Origin: Pachyseris speciosa
Lineage: Eukaryota; Cnidaria; Anthozoa; Scleractinia; Pachyseridae
Reading direction: 5' to 3'
Assembly (NCBI GenBank): GCA_016490735.1
Contig: JAEMWC010000083.1
Span: forward strand, 345,001-409,000
DNA: 64,000 bases
The translations under genes were made by a program, and so were the position numbers. Under the pieces are notes generated by a model that ran no database searches, was not told the origin of the DNA, and saw nothing but the letters and a program-made list of their open reading frames with translations. How positions within the stretch are numbered: the first letter of the stretch is position 1; each line of letters starts with the position of its first letter. Below, one piece after another: positions 1-12,283 of the stretch.

Positions 1-2247
1 TTTTGGCATCGTGCTTTTGCACCAGTCCAAGCAAGGGGAGCTTTTCAGGAATGTGCTAAGACCAATCGTGGTTATCTTGTAGCTCGTTTCCAACTGCATA
101 AGACCTCTTCCTCCAAACTTCCTAGCAACATAGAGTCTATCTACATCCGACTTTGGATGGTGCATGGTGAGAAATTTTCTAGTCTTTAGGTCAAGCTTTT
201 TTAGCTCGCTTACTTTCCAATTAACAATGTTGAAACTGTATGCAACCACTGGAATTGCCAAGGTGTTAATGGCTGTTACTTTATTGGCAGAATTAAGCTG
301 GCTATTAAGGATCAGTCTTGTCCTTCTGTAGTATTCCTTTCTTACCTTCTCTTTCATGGTGGCATGCTGGATCCCATAGCCTTCATTTACACCGAGGTAC
401 TTGTAGGTGCTCTCTTGCTCTAGGTCTCTTACGCACGTATCAGCGTCAAGTTCTATGTTTGTTGTCTCCGTCAGCCTACCCCGTTTAAAGGTAGCCTTGG
501 CGCACTTATCCAGTCCAAACTCCATTTGGATGTCATCACTAAATGTCTTAACGATCTTAAGAAGACCAGTTTGATGTTCGTCATCTCTTGCGTATGTTTT
601 CAAATCATCCATGTAAAAGAGGTGGGTAACGTTTTGGCCATAGATTTCATACCCGTAACTGCTCTCATTAAGAAGTGAGCTCAGGAGGGCCAGTGCAAGG
701 CAAAAGAGAAGTGGGGACAAAGAGTCTCCTTGAAAGATGCCTCTGTTGATGCTTAATAATCTTGAAGTTAAAGACCCATTAGCATGGCTGAGTTGAAGTG
801 TTGTTTTCCAGTTCTTCATACACTCCTTCAAAAAATTGATAGCAACAGGGCAGATCTTATACAGTTCAAGGCACTTGATTATCCATGTGTGTGGTACACT
901 GTCAAATGCCTTTTTATAGTCAATCCATGCAGTTGTTAAATTCCTCCTCCTCGACTTACAGTCCTCAATAACCATCTTGTTAATTAGGAGCTGTTCTTTA
1001 CAACCATAACTTCCACGTTTGCACCCTTTTTGCTCTGTTGGTAAAATTTGAACTGTAGGTTCGTTCTGTGATGACGGATGTGAGGATTTTATACATGGTT
1101 GGAAGACAGGTAGTAGGCCTGTAGTTCTTTGCATCTTTTGTGTCCTCCGACTTTGGCAATAGGTAAGTGATCCCTTCAGTGAGCCAAATAGGCATTTCTT
1201 CAGGGTGTTCAATGACATTTGTATACGCATTTGCATGGTCTTGATGGATGCTAGTAAGACTTTTCAGCCAAAAGTTGGGGACTTTGTCTTTTCCAGGGGA
1301 TTTCCAATTGCTGCTCTTGCCGATAGCATATGTTGTTTCTTCAGCAGATATTGCTCCCCATGTTTGGTTTTCCAGGTCTTCATACAGGGCTTCATGTCGT
1401 TTTAAACCACTCAGAGTTGTGGTTGTGTACTTTTTCGCATTCCCATATGTTACTCCAAAAGGCTTCAACCTCTTGGGACGGTGGCGGATCGTTTACAGTG
1501 ATCAATCAATCAATCAATCAATTTATTAAAGTCATTGCGTGGGATTGAGGTTGCCCTCGGCATCCGAGCCACTGAGGGCTCATGTATAAAACGCAAGACT
1601 AAAATAAAAACTAAGAGATAAAATTAAATGAATAATAACAATAATAAGAATTAAATAAAGGATACATACATGAAATTGTTAACTATTTACAAGCTATCTA
1701 GCTTTCCAACAAGCTAGATGATAATCATTAAGTTGTAAACACGTCCAGAGCAAGCTTTAAAGTGACAAAATTTAAAAATTTATGATTGACAGTAATTGCA
1801 TAGGCAGCTGGTCCTTAAATTTAAAAGATTAACTGACTCCAATTTTTTATGAAATGCGCCTAAGTTGGGTGACTGTTTACCCAACTCTCTGTAGAACTTT
1901 TTTTGCATCTGTTTTAAAGACCCTGTTCTGCCTGAAGAAGTTATTTCTCTTCTCAAATCGACGTATTCTTTGTGCTTTTGCTTGTATTTGTTGCTTCAGC
2001 TTTTCCCTCACAACTGGTATATCTGTTGCATTTTCATATTATACCGCTTTTTGAGTTGTGTTTCTCTTCTTTCCCTCATACGTGAGCCTTTCTGCATTTC
2101 TGTAAGGGCTGATAAGTCACTTCGCTTTCTCAGGATTTCTTTCTCCGTTTTTTCCTTCCAGAGAGGTTTTTCCCTTTGTTTCAACGTTGATTTCTTAGGT
2201 ATTTGACTTGTTTGCTCGGTGATGATTGATGCAGTGCTATAAATCAA
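1..2247 (-). mobile_element. Non-LTR retrotransposon, YMDD-type (R2/CRE-like) reverse transcriptase, decayed
   Basis: Reading the - strand, pieces of one reverse transcriptase can be followed from about 2247 to the left edge. They start with a basic coiled region (LKKRYNMKMQQIYQL), continue through EAFWSNIWE, then KSPGKDKVP and [13 protein letters not shown] at 1468-1100. After a frameshift near 1025-1050 come motif A ([12 protein letters not shown]), motif B ([13 protein letters not shown]) and motif C ([11 protein letters not shown]), then GGRGLMQLE near the edge. YMDD rather than YADD, with the downstream GRGLMQLE block, fits the R2-like group of non-LTR elements; that subgroup is inferred from memory of family motifs. 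The copy is dead: it has a frameshift, an insertion at about 1498-1860 and truncation at an ATT microsatellite. It lies antisense in an intron of the receptor gene whose exons begin at 2339, and continues beyond the window. Confidence 0.75.
1498..1860. repeat. Insertion inside the R2-like element (unclassified, ATCA-repeat end)
   Basis: The retrotransposon protein can be read on both sides of this block: VNDPPPSQEV on the left, and KVLQRVGKQS read from the right. The intervening 360 bp is unrelated, non-coding and AT-rich, and begins with an (ATCA)n run at 1500-1525. It is best explained as a later insertion of a SINE-like repeat. I cannot assign it to a family. Confidence 0.5.
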
Positions 2248-2255
2248 CCAAATTG

Positions 2256-2256
<1 letters not shown>

Positions 2257-2302
<46 letters not shown>
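2257..2302. repeat. (ATT)n microsatellite
   Basis: An uninterrupted run of ATT triplets lies between the retrotransposon fragment and the first visible exon of receptor gene 1. Such runs are frequent tails of LINE and SINE copies; no other function is visible. Confidence 0.9.
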
Positions 2303-2303
<1 letters not shown>

Positions 2304-2338
2304 ATTTTACAGAGTTTCCCAAAACTCCTTTCTTTCAG

Positions 2339-5300
2339 GTTTGTCGCTGGGTCGAAAATGAAAGTTACCAAAAAGTTGGTAATCAAAGCACCTTTCGTTG
2401 TCGTCCCGATACCGGACACAAACCGCCACAGCTGATATACTCCGGCTTGAAGTATGAAGATAATTTTAATTATGTAACTGATTTTTAATTATATCTTGGG
2501 TGGATAAATCTTTCGTCATAACTTATCTGTAAATGGTAAACGAATATTTATGTCGGTCACTCAGTCAAATGAACGGCGTTTATCGGCCTCAGAAGGGAAT
2601 GTCTATTATAAACTGTTCTCTGAGATTATTTAGTTAAAATCAGCCCAATAAACAAGAGGCCACTTATCGTCAAAATTCTTGAAACAGAAATCCTGCCCTT
2701 CCAACAACCTCCTTTGAGGTAATGGCAACACTACCTTAGGAAGGCCCGTGGAATAAAAATCCCACTACATAATTGGTTTGGGTAAAAGGCCATGGGTATA
2801 AACGGATTTGATAAAGTTAATTCGGCTATATTTGGCTGTTGTGTGGCCGCATGTAAGAATAAATCAGTGCACAGGAAACGCGGTTTCGTCTCCTTCAACA
2901 CGCAAGGGGCTTGGCATTGATGCTTCCGGTAATTTTTTCAACAGACGCTGTATAAAATCAGCTGTATACTTATCTTCAGTATGGGTAGATGCTTTGCAGA
3001 AGCTCCCCTCAGTTGCTCATTTTCCTAATAGATATTTCCGGGAATAGCAACGGGGGCCTCCGGCTATGTCAAATGTCATTGAAAAAGAGAGGTCATATAT
3101 CGGACTCAGAAGTGCATAATTACTCCATTCAAAGGGTGGAAAATGATTAATATTTCCTCCGTTTAAAATATAGTTCCGTGGTCGTACTTGATAAGGAAGA
3201 ATTGCATGGGATTTTCTTGCCCTCGGATAGTAATCGTTATACAATGGGTGGTGTATACCTAACGTTTTGATTGGTCTAGAGCAGTTTGATATTAACGTGG
3301 AGCTGCACGAATGACGTCATGAGCCGAACAAAGTCAAAAAACAATTTTTAAAACAAGTACATTCCATTTTGCAGTGCGTGTGTATTCTGAAAGCGCACGG
3401 AGAACATCAAAACGTGGTGAGAACATAACGTTTTGACGCCATCCATGCGTTGTCAAGAGGGGCCAGATCAAATCTATCTGTTAAAGAAATGTTTTCGATT
3501 AATACCATGGTAGGCCTTATAAAAATGGTTGAATTTGCTTAACGTTTTCCAAGTTTTTCTTTCAGTAATCTGATTAAGGATTAGAACTAATGTTTAGAAA
3601 TATAATGAACCATGTCGATATAGATGTTCTGTATGACTGTTGTAAATAGGAAATGGGACGTCGTTATAAAGCTGAAGTGCGACAAAAACTTACAAGGTGA
3701 AGACGATGGAAATTTTACTTTTATTGGTAGCAGTCAAGGTTCGTGGGTAAGTTAGCCCTAACACCAAATACGGTAGTTAACACCTTCTTCAAGTCCAGCT
3801 CAAAGCTGTTTAAGTCAGCTAATAGGCTATCTTTAAATTCAACGAGAAAAAAAACACTTAAATCTCAACTAACGGAATTTGGTGAAGTTAACACGTTTAA
3901 GGTGTCAATGGTTAAATGGAATTTAAAGCATTTGGCTACTAAATTGTCAGAGTGAATTTATGTTTCTAACAACAACAACAACAATTTATTACATATAATA
4001 ACTGTACAATATTTGAATATATGAACGATCATCACAGTTGTGAACACTACTTAAGTAGTAGTGAAATTAAAGCCTGAAAAAAATTCAGGCTTGTACGGGA
4101 TTCGAACCCACGACCTCTGCGATACCGGTGCAGTGCTCTACCAACTGAGCTAACAAGCCAACTGGGAGCTGGTCATTTTCTTGGTTCGTAATATACCCGT
4201 GAGTGATGAATATGTGACAATGAATATATGAAAATCATATATTCGAACTGTTGATATATTTGAACCCGCAGCTCAAATATATGATTTTCATATATTCATT
4301 CTCACGTGTACAATATTTGTTACCCAGTAATCAACTGTTTTAAGGTTGACGGATCATGACTGTCAAGTCCTTTGGACGAGGAGGTAAAACTCAGCGCATC
4401 TCTTGAGCAACCTTCACTATGAGTTAGGTTTTAATGTCTTTTCTTGATTAGGAATTTCGTTTAACCCACAAATGCGCATGCCCAGATGGTTGTCCAGAAG
4501 ATCCTCCTGGTAAGTTAAACGTATACGACAATCATGAAATGTTCTCATGTAAGAACAACTTTTCCATTATGGATTTTGCAAAATAATCAGTTTGTAGTAA
4601 TAATGATATTGATAATAAAACTTATTAACTTATATTGTGAAAGTGGCATTTGAACACGTGTAAATACAAAAGTCCAAATTTCAAATACTGTTCTTGCTCC
4701 ATGTATTTTTGTCCTTTGTTAAAAATGCGAAATTTTGAATTTTAAATAATATGTTTGGCAAATCCATAACCGTGACTATTTTTGCCGTTTGACCTGGTGT
4801 TAATGATACAGCCATGTCGGCTGGCCTGGCTAGCAAGAGAAAACATTTTATACATCTAGATTGCCTTCAATTAGCTAGAAAATACAGTAGAACCTCTACT
4901 AGCGAACATCTTTCGTAAGGGGCCTGGTCAAACTGCCAACTTCCAGCTCCTGTAAGCGGCCAGTGATCCAAAGAACATGCGGACACCTATGAAGCACCAC
5001 GAACTAAAACAACCTCCCTTTAATTTTTTTAAAATTGATTCTCCCCCTTTGCATGTACAATATAAGGTCAATAAGAGTACGGAAATGCAGAACTGTTAAT
5101 TGTAGAGAAAGGGCAAGATACGTGAACTAATTAGATTCCATTTGTCGCCTTAAACATGTTTAAGATGAGAGTAGAGCGCTTTTCAATTGAGTGTCGTAAA
5201 ACAAAAACATCAGCAATTACTCTAACCAATCACAACAAAAACTAAGCGGTCCAATTAACCAATCAGAATACGAAGCAATTACATGTAGCTGGCGCAAAGC

Positions 5301-8030
5301 TGCTCAAAGGGCGGGAAAATGCGCGCGTGCAAGTCACGTTGGTTTTGGTTTTGCTTCTCATTGGTTAACAAAGTGGCGCGAGTTTTGCTGGCCAATCAAA
5401 GAGCGAAACAATGCAAAACCAAAGCAAAACCAGAATTATTTTCGACACTCAATTGGAAACCGCTCTAACATAGATTAAAAATCAAACATAGTACACAAAA
5501 AATCCAAAGACATTGAAACCCTTACCGCGTTAAAAATGTGATAATCTTTAATCCCATCAGTCTGGTACCGAAAATTTTAGAGAGGAACGGGGAACATGGT
5601 TTGATCATTCCTTCCTTATTTATAACAGCCTCCTTATTTATTTATTTAGTTAGTTAGTTTGTTAGTTAGTCAGTCATTTACCTGTTCATTTTTATTTTAA
5701 CAAACTGCTGTGCTCCTTTCGCGATGGAACGAACATATTGAGTACTCAGAATTTTCAGCCTTATTCAGGTTCCGAAGCGTACATTTTCTAAATTGTTCTT
5801 GGCTTCCAGTTACTGTACTAATGACTTTGAATATATGAAAATCATATGTTTGAAATGCGAATTAATGAATGAATATGTGAGTGATCATTGCAGTTATGAA
5901 CACTACTTAAGCAGTAGTGAAAGTAAAGCCTGACAAAAATTCAGGCTTGTACGGAATTCGAACCCACGACCTCAGTGATACCAGTGCAGTGCTCTACCAA
6001 CTGAGCTAACGAGCCAACTAGGAGCTGGTCGTTTAGTTGGTTCGTAATATACCCGTGAGTGATGAACAAATGATTATTGAATATATGAAAATCACATATT
6101 TGATTATATTGGATTAATGAATGATTATGTGAGTGATCATCGCATCTATGAACACTACCATCTATTAGTTCATCGCTCAGTGGTATATTACGAACCAACT
6201 AAATGACATCCAAGCTCCCAGTTGGCTTGTTAGCTAAGTGGGTAGAGCACTGCACCAGTATTGCAGAGGTCGTGGCTTCGAATCCCGTACAAGCCTGAAT
6301 TTTTTGAGGCTTTATTTTCACTACTGCTTAAGTAGTGTTCATAACTGCGATGATCACTCACCTGTTCAGTTACTGTTTTGTTCGCCGTTGTTTTATTTCT
6401 TTCGCCTCGACTTTTGGGAGGTTTTCTAGTATTTTATGATACTAATAATAGTTCACACTAAAACTGCCCCCGCTGCTTGTACACTGTAGTAAAACTTTGG
6501 ATCTACTGATTTGTCATTTATTTGTTACTTTCGCGGAAAGGTGAGAAAACCAAAAAACAATCAACTGCACAAGAATAAATTCCACGTGTTTGGCGAAAAC
6601 ACAATTCATAATATGAGCAAGCATTCTGAAAATTTATCACCTTTCCGCGAGAATGACAAATCCAAAGTTTTCCCAAAAGCAACAAAAGGTATAAATATAA
6701 GTAAATAGCAATACAAAATGTACTATTCGAGCTACAAACTGACTAACTAGGTCTCGTCAACTCCTGCGTGACTGGTTTGTAACTTCACAGATTAATTCGA
6801 CGGACTTCGGCTGTAGGCCTCGAACTTCTAACAAAGCTTTCAGTCAATGGAAGTGATTTTTGTCTGAAAAATAGGGGTTTTGGAATAGCTTTTTCAGCTG
6901 CTCTCACTCGCTGGAAATGACTTTTATGTTTGTGTCTCACAGTTTGCAATTCTCCAATCCTGCAAGCCACTGCTTCAAAGGTCGCATAGGTTTCTTATTC
7001 CAAATGTATAACTGGCAATTTCTTCAAGTCTTCTCAAACTAAAAAAAAAACTTAAAAAGTCAAAACCTTGCTTACCTCAACAAACCATGTGCTTCTGCGT
7101 TCACAAATGCTATTCCGCATATATTTAAAGCAGTGACGTCTTCATTAACCACAACTCCGTTCGGCTATTACTGATGCTCGTCATCAACTCCCAGAACCTC
7201 AAGCGCGCTTAAATGGTTGAAACGTCCTCAAGTGCGCTCAGTTTAGCCAACTCGAGATTTCATCCGTTATATAGACTTTATATTAATACTGTATGTAATT
7301 TGTATATATACTCGCGGAACACAGTGATGCCTCCTAGGGTTTTGGCCTCTAGGCCAAAACCCTGCGGGGCAATAACGCTTTGACTTACAGTATTAAACTT
7401 TAAAATTTTTCGACTACAATAATAGCATCAAAGGCATGCCTTTTTACAACATGGATAACCGACACTCCCTACCCTCTATGGTACTCGACATGAACCTCTC
7501 ATAAGAGGACTTCTTCAATAAATGGACACTCGTATATATCTCGTTCCAGAGGATTTCCATTAACGGGAGACGCCACTGTATAAAGACACAACCCCTGTTT
7601 GTATTTTGTTTTGATGACCGTTGGCATATAGAAATAGCTCGATGGGAACTTTTCATTCATCAGTAAAGTGAGTTCACAGGCTAATAACGACTCATGCCGA
7701 AAAGTAACAATTTTTCCAAATTCATTTGCAGGTAGCCCGAATGACAGGAAAAAGATATGGATTTCAGTCATTGCTGGGGCTGGAAGCTTGGTTATTGTTG
7801 TTATCGTTATCTACCTAGTCTGGCTAAAGCTTAAAACACCAAACAACGAAGAAAATGAGAGGCTCATTGAGAACATAGAACACAATAATTTCAATGACCT
7901 GGAGGAAAGAAGTAGAACTGAAAATTTGTCTCAGCCAATGTCGGTGAGCTCGAGCTCGCTTAGTGCTAAAATGGAACCTACAAAGATAAAAAACAAAGAT
8001 ATTTTCAACGTTGGGAGTATACCTGTTTGA
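2339..8030 (+). CDS. MRH/ATG27-like type I membrane receptor, gene 1 (3' part, four exons)
   Basis: Four exons are supported: 2339-2451, 3650-3746, 4452-4509 and 7732-8030 (stop TGA). Each is bounded by AG and GT, and the phases join cleanly (0/2, 2/0, 0/1, 1/stop). The first reads VCRWVENESYQKVG... and RCRPDTGHKPPQ, matching exon 3 of genes 2 and 3. The next has VVIKLKCDKN, the third EFRLTHKCACPDGC, and the last a membrane helix (WISVIAGAGSLVIVVIVIYL) and a tail of about 70 residues. The pattern LKCD followed by LTHKCACP resembles the last half of MRH domains of mannose-6-phosphate receptors and ATG27, which handle cargo between Golgi and endosomes. The tail has an acidic dileucine-like motif (ENERLI). 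NES, NQS and NFT are possible glycosylation sites. Exons 1-2 are not seen and probably lie upstream. The Arg and Tyr expected of sugar-binding MRH domains are not evident, so binding of mannose 6-phosphate is doubtful. Confidence 0.75.
4020..4330 (-). repeat. tRNA-Thr-derived SINE copy with hairpin flanks
   Basis: On the - strand, 4159-4088 is a 72-nt tRNA-like sequence. Its acceptor arms pair (GGCTTGT/ACAAGCC), the A box is TAGCTCAGTTGGTAGAGCA, and the B box is GGTTCGAATCC. The anticodon position reads GGT (Thr), but position 33 is C and the last anticodon-stem pair is mismatched, so it is a retroposed relative rather than a working tRNA gene. The flanks contain a palindromic ATATGAAAATCATAT motif shared with the copies near 5900, 13500 and 35900. 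Confidence 0.8.
5172..5467. mobile_element. MITE with TA target duplication (Tc1/mariner-type ends)
   Basis: The left end GAGCGCTTTTCAATTGAGTG (from 5174) and the right end CACTCAATTGGAAACCGCTC (to 5465) are inverted repeats, each bordered by TA. The 292-bp interior has no coding potential but contains several CCAATCA motifs. TA duplication with short inverted ends is the signature of Tc1/mariner-derived MITEs. Confidence 0.75.
5870..6365. repeat. Palindromic pair of tRNA-Thr-derived SINEs
   Basis: Two tRNA-like segments face each other: 5944-6015 on the - strand and 6224-6295 on the + strand, each 72 nt. Flanking blocks are mirrored too, for example GATCATTGCAGTTATGAACA on the left against TGTTCATAACTGCGATGATC on the right, and AGTTGGTTCGTAATATACC against GGTATATTACGAACCAACT. 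The + copy has a fully paired anticodon stem (CTGCA/TGCAG) with AGT at the anticodon (Thr), but its D-arm has diverged (TAGCTAAGTGGGTAGAGCA). The whole is one foldback structure with a tRNA-like module in each arm. Confidence 0.75.
6490..6682. repeat. Short inverted-repeat element
   Basis: The left end has AAAACTTTGGAT, TTTGTCAT and TTCGCGGAAAGGTGA in order. The right end carries TCACCTTTCCGCGAGAATGA and ATCCAAAGTTTT in mirror order. The intervening hundred bases are AT-rich and non-coding. A MITE-like hairpin of unknown family. Confidence 0.5.
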
Positions 8031-8430
8031 GATCAAAGACTGCACAACACCTTGAACCGAAAATTGTTACAAAACAGTCATAACACCAGATATAGAGACG
8101 ACATTCACTTACCAAACCCTGAAATAAGCTAAGGAAGAAAGCAGTTTCAGATGTTCAGATTTGGTCGTCCTGAACAAATTACTAAAAACAATAAAAGAAG
8201 CCACATAGCTTTTTAAGTTTAAGAACCTTCCCAAACAGTATTTTACTAGACGATTTCTCTTTTGTGGCGAGTTTTAGATTGATCACTATTTACGACTGAT
8301 TTTCATCAAGTTTTGTTTACCTTTTTGTACATATTTATCTTGTAGTACTTACACAGGGTTCCTGTTGATACCCGCGTAGGGCCACAAGGACCACCGTTCT
8401 TAAATAAAGTTGACCTGACTTGTTACCTTT
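8031..8430 (+). promoter_or_regulatory. Probable 3' UTR of receptor gene 1 with polyadenylation signals
   Basis: AT-rich non-coding sequence follows the stop codon of gene 1. AATAAA occurs at 8190-8195 and 8403-8408, and the second is followed by a T-rich stretch. Either could direct cleavage; transcript evidence is not available here. From 8431 to about 9370 I see no supported feature. Confidence 0.4.
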
Positions 8431-9382
8431 CTAAATTGGAATAATTGGTCCAGCTACATGCTTTTGTTATCTTTTCTTTGAGATCTACTGTCCAAAGAAG
8501 ACTCGAGAAAAAGCCTGCATCTCGGAAACCAAACAATTTCAGTGGTGAGCCTGACGGACCACAAGGAACGCACGCAAACAAACGAATTTTCTGTAAGACC
8601 GTTTCTAACAAACAAAAAACGAAGTGTTTTGAAATACTGAAATTTTCTTATTCACTGTGACATAATGCGAAAATGAGGTATAAGCTCAAAATAAACGTTA
8701 TCTTGCCTCAGGTGCTGTGTCTAGTCGTTGTTGAGGCTCAAAACAGAGATAGTTTTTTTTTTACGATTTGAAGAGCTCTGATCGTCGACTGTACGTCATA
8801 AGAGGAGAACAAGTCACGAAAACAGATTTCAGACCGGCCCAACGCCAAGCCGATTTTCACCAGGACGCTCAGACATGGATCGATTTCTGCGCGACAGGCA
8901 ACATAAATGTAAGAGGTGTATTTGTGATCTCGTTCCATTCAATTGAAAATCCGCCCAAAACTCAGTCAAGGCGTAGGCCCCTAATAATACTTATAAATTC
9001 AGAAATAGAAGCTTTGACCAACCGCAATCGAAATTTCATCTGCAAGTCTGTAACATCCTCACTCCTCTTGCTTACATGTTCTAATTGCAGTAGATGAGTT
9101 AAAACAGTGGCCTTTCATAATATCGTCTCGCGGAAGACGAAGCAAGAGGAAGGAGCAACTTTTTCGATAGTATGTAAGCCATAATCCTGCCGATAATTCC
9201 GTTTGACAAACTCTACTGAGAAACACTTCCTCGACCTGATCAAGGAAACCGTCCGCGAACCAAGACATGGGTTCTCCTTGTTCACGCGCGGAAAAAGTAC
9301 CTTTCTGTGACTGACAAGCATTTGGAGAAAATACTGGAAAGAACTGTATGACGAGACAATGAAACCTTATTGAGAATAGCTT

Positions 9383-9536
9383 GCGTAGCAAGCGTTTCCG
9401 TGGGGTTCCAGGCAAAAGGGATTTTTCGCTTTTATTTATTTTGCTCTCGCCCTATTTTCGCGCGGCGAAAAACATCGAAACTCTCGTTGCTCGGTATTTC
9501 TTTGCTTGGAAACCCCATGGAAACGCTTGCTACGCA
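9383..9536. repeat. Hairpin MITE-like element
   Basis: The left end GCAAGCGTTTCCGTGGGGTT and the right end AACCCCATGGAAACGCTTGC are near-perfect inverted repeats around a non-coding interior of about 100 bp rich in TTTCGC and GCGAAAA. No target duplication is clear. The stretch 9545-10727 that follows shows no supported feature. Confidence 0.6.
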
Positions 9537-11300
9537 GGGTATGTTGAGAAAAGTTTCTAAAATTGTTGTGCTTTATACTTTCGACCAAAGCAACTCACTT
9601 AGGTGATCACTTGGGCCCTAAAACTACCAGAAGGTTTCCATCTTCAACTTTTTTTTTGCATTTCTTCTCTTTTGTATTGTGAAGCCGAAGTATTAGTAGT
9701 TTCCTTCTTTACATACCATGACTTTCTGCAGCTAAAGCTTTATGCCTTTATTAAGGGCTCATTTCCCAAACAAATAGTCGTACATTCGATCAATACATCA
9801 CTAAAATTTTAGGCTACCTGTTATTTGCTAGTTCAGTTTTAACCTGTCCTTGTCAGACTCTCTAGACGCTTCGTAAAGAGACAAAATGTGCCCTCGCTAT
9901 TGAGTACTTTGACCTCGGTTAATTTTATCAACAAGCAATATTCTTAGAGTTGTGTATATGACAACAGAATTTCTTACCCACTTGATTAAAAATTTACAGA
10001 CCCACCCGAATACTCTGATACTTACCCAGTGCTCTAATGGCTTTTAAGATTACCGGAAAAAACCTTGCAAAAATAAGTCGAATATTGCTCTACCAGCTCT
10101 GGACGAACAAAAGCTGGATGGACGTCACTCATGTTTGGGAATTTCCCTTTTATCATGTGATGTTGAGCAATTAATTTCATATTTGTGATTAAATTACGCC
10201 AAGCGGACAATCTAATTGCATATCGGCTCAGACAACTGGTGATCGACGGACTGCTTTTTTGAGGTATGAAATTGCTGTGTTTGAATAATCATAGTTATTT
10301 TTCATTACTGATTCAGTCTTATCACAGTTAGTCTGCATGCAGACGATAACCTTAAGGGGTCTCTCAGCCTTCCCTCAGTTTCATTTTGCTTTGGTCGTAG
10401 CTAGATTGTTCAAGTATTTGCAGTAACAAAAGACCCTTTGACAGTGATGAATAGGTCATCAGTTTCTTTACAAGGCGACTGGCCTTGGCTTTGCTCAAAG
10501 AGGAATTTGAGTCACAAACCGGTAGCTTTGCAGAGTATTTGTTTATAGGAATTGCAGATAACCGTTGAATAGATGAAACCTATGCGATCGACGACTTTTG
10601 TACTCTGCTCGAAAGTAGTAGGTATATCGCATCCTTGCCTCAGAAAAGTGATTCAGAATGGTTTGACTACTTAGAGTGCCCTAAAAGGTTGAAACATTGT
10701 CGCAAAAAGTTTGGACAGCCATATCAGACAAGAGGCTACAATAAGCCTAAACCCGGGCTTGCAAAAAACAGTATTGTATCCCTAACTTAGTGCTAAACAA
10801 AAGAATAGAGGGAAGTCTGTCTTTCTTACATCGGACGCATTGCCGTGTTTAGCTTGTGTTGGAGTCTATTTCTTTAGACCCCTATCAACATATATTCCTC
10901 TAAAATACAGCTCAACCATTGAGAACAGTAATTAAAACACTTGTAAAAAATAGTTCTAAAAGAACAAGAAAAGAGAAACAGAAAAATAAAACCCGTGATA
11001 TATACCACTAAAAGACATCAAACCCGGGTTAGCTGTGTCACAGGCAAGAACAGTGACCTTTAGGCCACAGAGGTTTATCGTTTTGCAAGGTGATAAAAAT
11101 AGTGTATTGATTCCAAAAAAAAAAACTAAGCACACTTGTTTTCGCTTCGATGGATAATTGTTTGAGAAAGGAAACGCTTATCGAACGATGTAGGATTTTT
11201 TCGCATAAACGTTAATGGAGTACGTCTCGGTGAAATGTGAGTAGAAAATTAATTAGCAGAGTGAAACTGTTTACAAACACTTCTCCTTTGTCGTCTCATG

Positions 11301-11527
11301 TTATTATAATCGGCTCCGAAGCACAAGACCTAGAAAACTCAGACCCCCCCCCCCCCCCAATCTGTAAAAACTCAAACCCCTCATAAGCGGCGATAATTCA
11401 TTTTGCCCACGTTTATTTCACTTTGAAAATTTGTATAGTTATGAGGGGGTCTGAGTTTTCCAGTTTGGGGGAGGGGGGGGGGGGTCAGAGTATTCTAGGT
11501 CTCGTGCTCCGGAGCCGATTATAATAA
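11301..11527. repeat. Foldback element with poly-C/poly-G inner arms
   Basis: TTATTATAATCGGCTCCG at the left and CGGAGCCGATTATAATAA at the right are exact inverted ends. The arms continue through AGACCTAGAAAACTCAGA and long C (from about 11345) or G (about 11466-11485) runs. Related sequence with another T/G run follows at 11580-11715. Copy B of the surrounding block lacks this insertion. Confidence 0.65.
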
Positions 11528-12256
11528 CGTGAAGTGTTTGTTATCTGCGATAAATAGACGGTGTAACATTTCAGCGCACTGAACGGCGATAATTTATTCT
11601 GTCCACGTTTATTTGACTTTGAAAATTTGTATAGTTTTGAGGGGGTCTGAGTTTTCCAGATTTTTTTTTTTTGGGGGGGGGGGGGGTCTGAGTTTTCTAG
11701 GTCAGAGTTTTCCAGACACCCGATACGGGGAACACGGCGGCAATCCATCTGGAGTTAAATTTTGGTCATGTTAAAAGCTTTCTTCTCGCTGTTGAACTTG
11801 CAAACATTCGTATAGACACTTCTCTTAACATATTAGTTGTTCAGACTTCAAAGACACAAGGTGAATCGACGTTTTCCGATACGTGACAACAGGCATCATT
11901 CTTGCTGTTGATATGAGATTTACACTTCCGAATCACTCGGCCGTGAAAGGTCAAACTCCCTTTGTCTGTAGTCTCTAATTTTTGGCGTTCCCCTCGCGTC
12001 GCGTCTCCTCGCAACTTCGCGCGCGCACGTGCCCCCAAAATCCGTCGCCAAAATTAGTGACTACTCGCAATCTCCTGAAGCAGTTCATCTGCCGCTAAGT
12101 TTACTCATGTTAAAAGCTTTCTTCTCGCCGTTGAACTTGCAATCATTCGCATAGACACTTCTCTTAACATATTGTTTGTTCAGACTTCAAAAGACACAAG
12201 GTGAATCGACATTTTCCGATACGTGACAACAGGCATGACTCTGTTAAAAATAGTTA

Positions 12257-12283
12257 GCGCTTGCGCAGAAACGCCGGAAGTGC
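12257..12283. promoter_or_regulatory. Conserved GC-rich block with an ETS-like motif
   Basis: GCGCAGAAACGCCGGAAGTG is almost the same at 12264-12283 and 38845-38864, while the surroundings of the two duplicated copies have diverged. CCGGAAGTG matches the ETS-factor consensus, and TGCGCA resembles half an NRF-1 site. A promoter role upstream of genes 2 and 3 is speculative because the blocks sit 2.6 and 5.4 kb from their first coding exons. Confidence 0.25.

Noticed and set aside
1205..1529. + strand open frames overlapping the R2-like element.
   Set aside because: They are antisense to clear reverse-transcriptase coding sequence and have no motifs.
2795..3047. CCVAACKNKSVHRKRGFVSF followed in another frame by VWVDALQKL, reminiscent of a THAP zinc finger.
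   Set aside because: The frame is broken within 30 residues, the conserved Pro and second zinc ligands are not seen, and no flanking coding sequence supports it.
4088..4159. A 72-nt tRNA-like sequence that could be annotated as tRNA-Thr.
   Set aside because: The anticodon stem has a mismatch, position 33 is not T, and the copy sits in a repeat family with broken relatives, so a SINE is more likely than a working tRNA gene.
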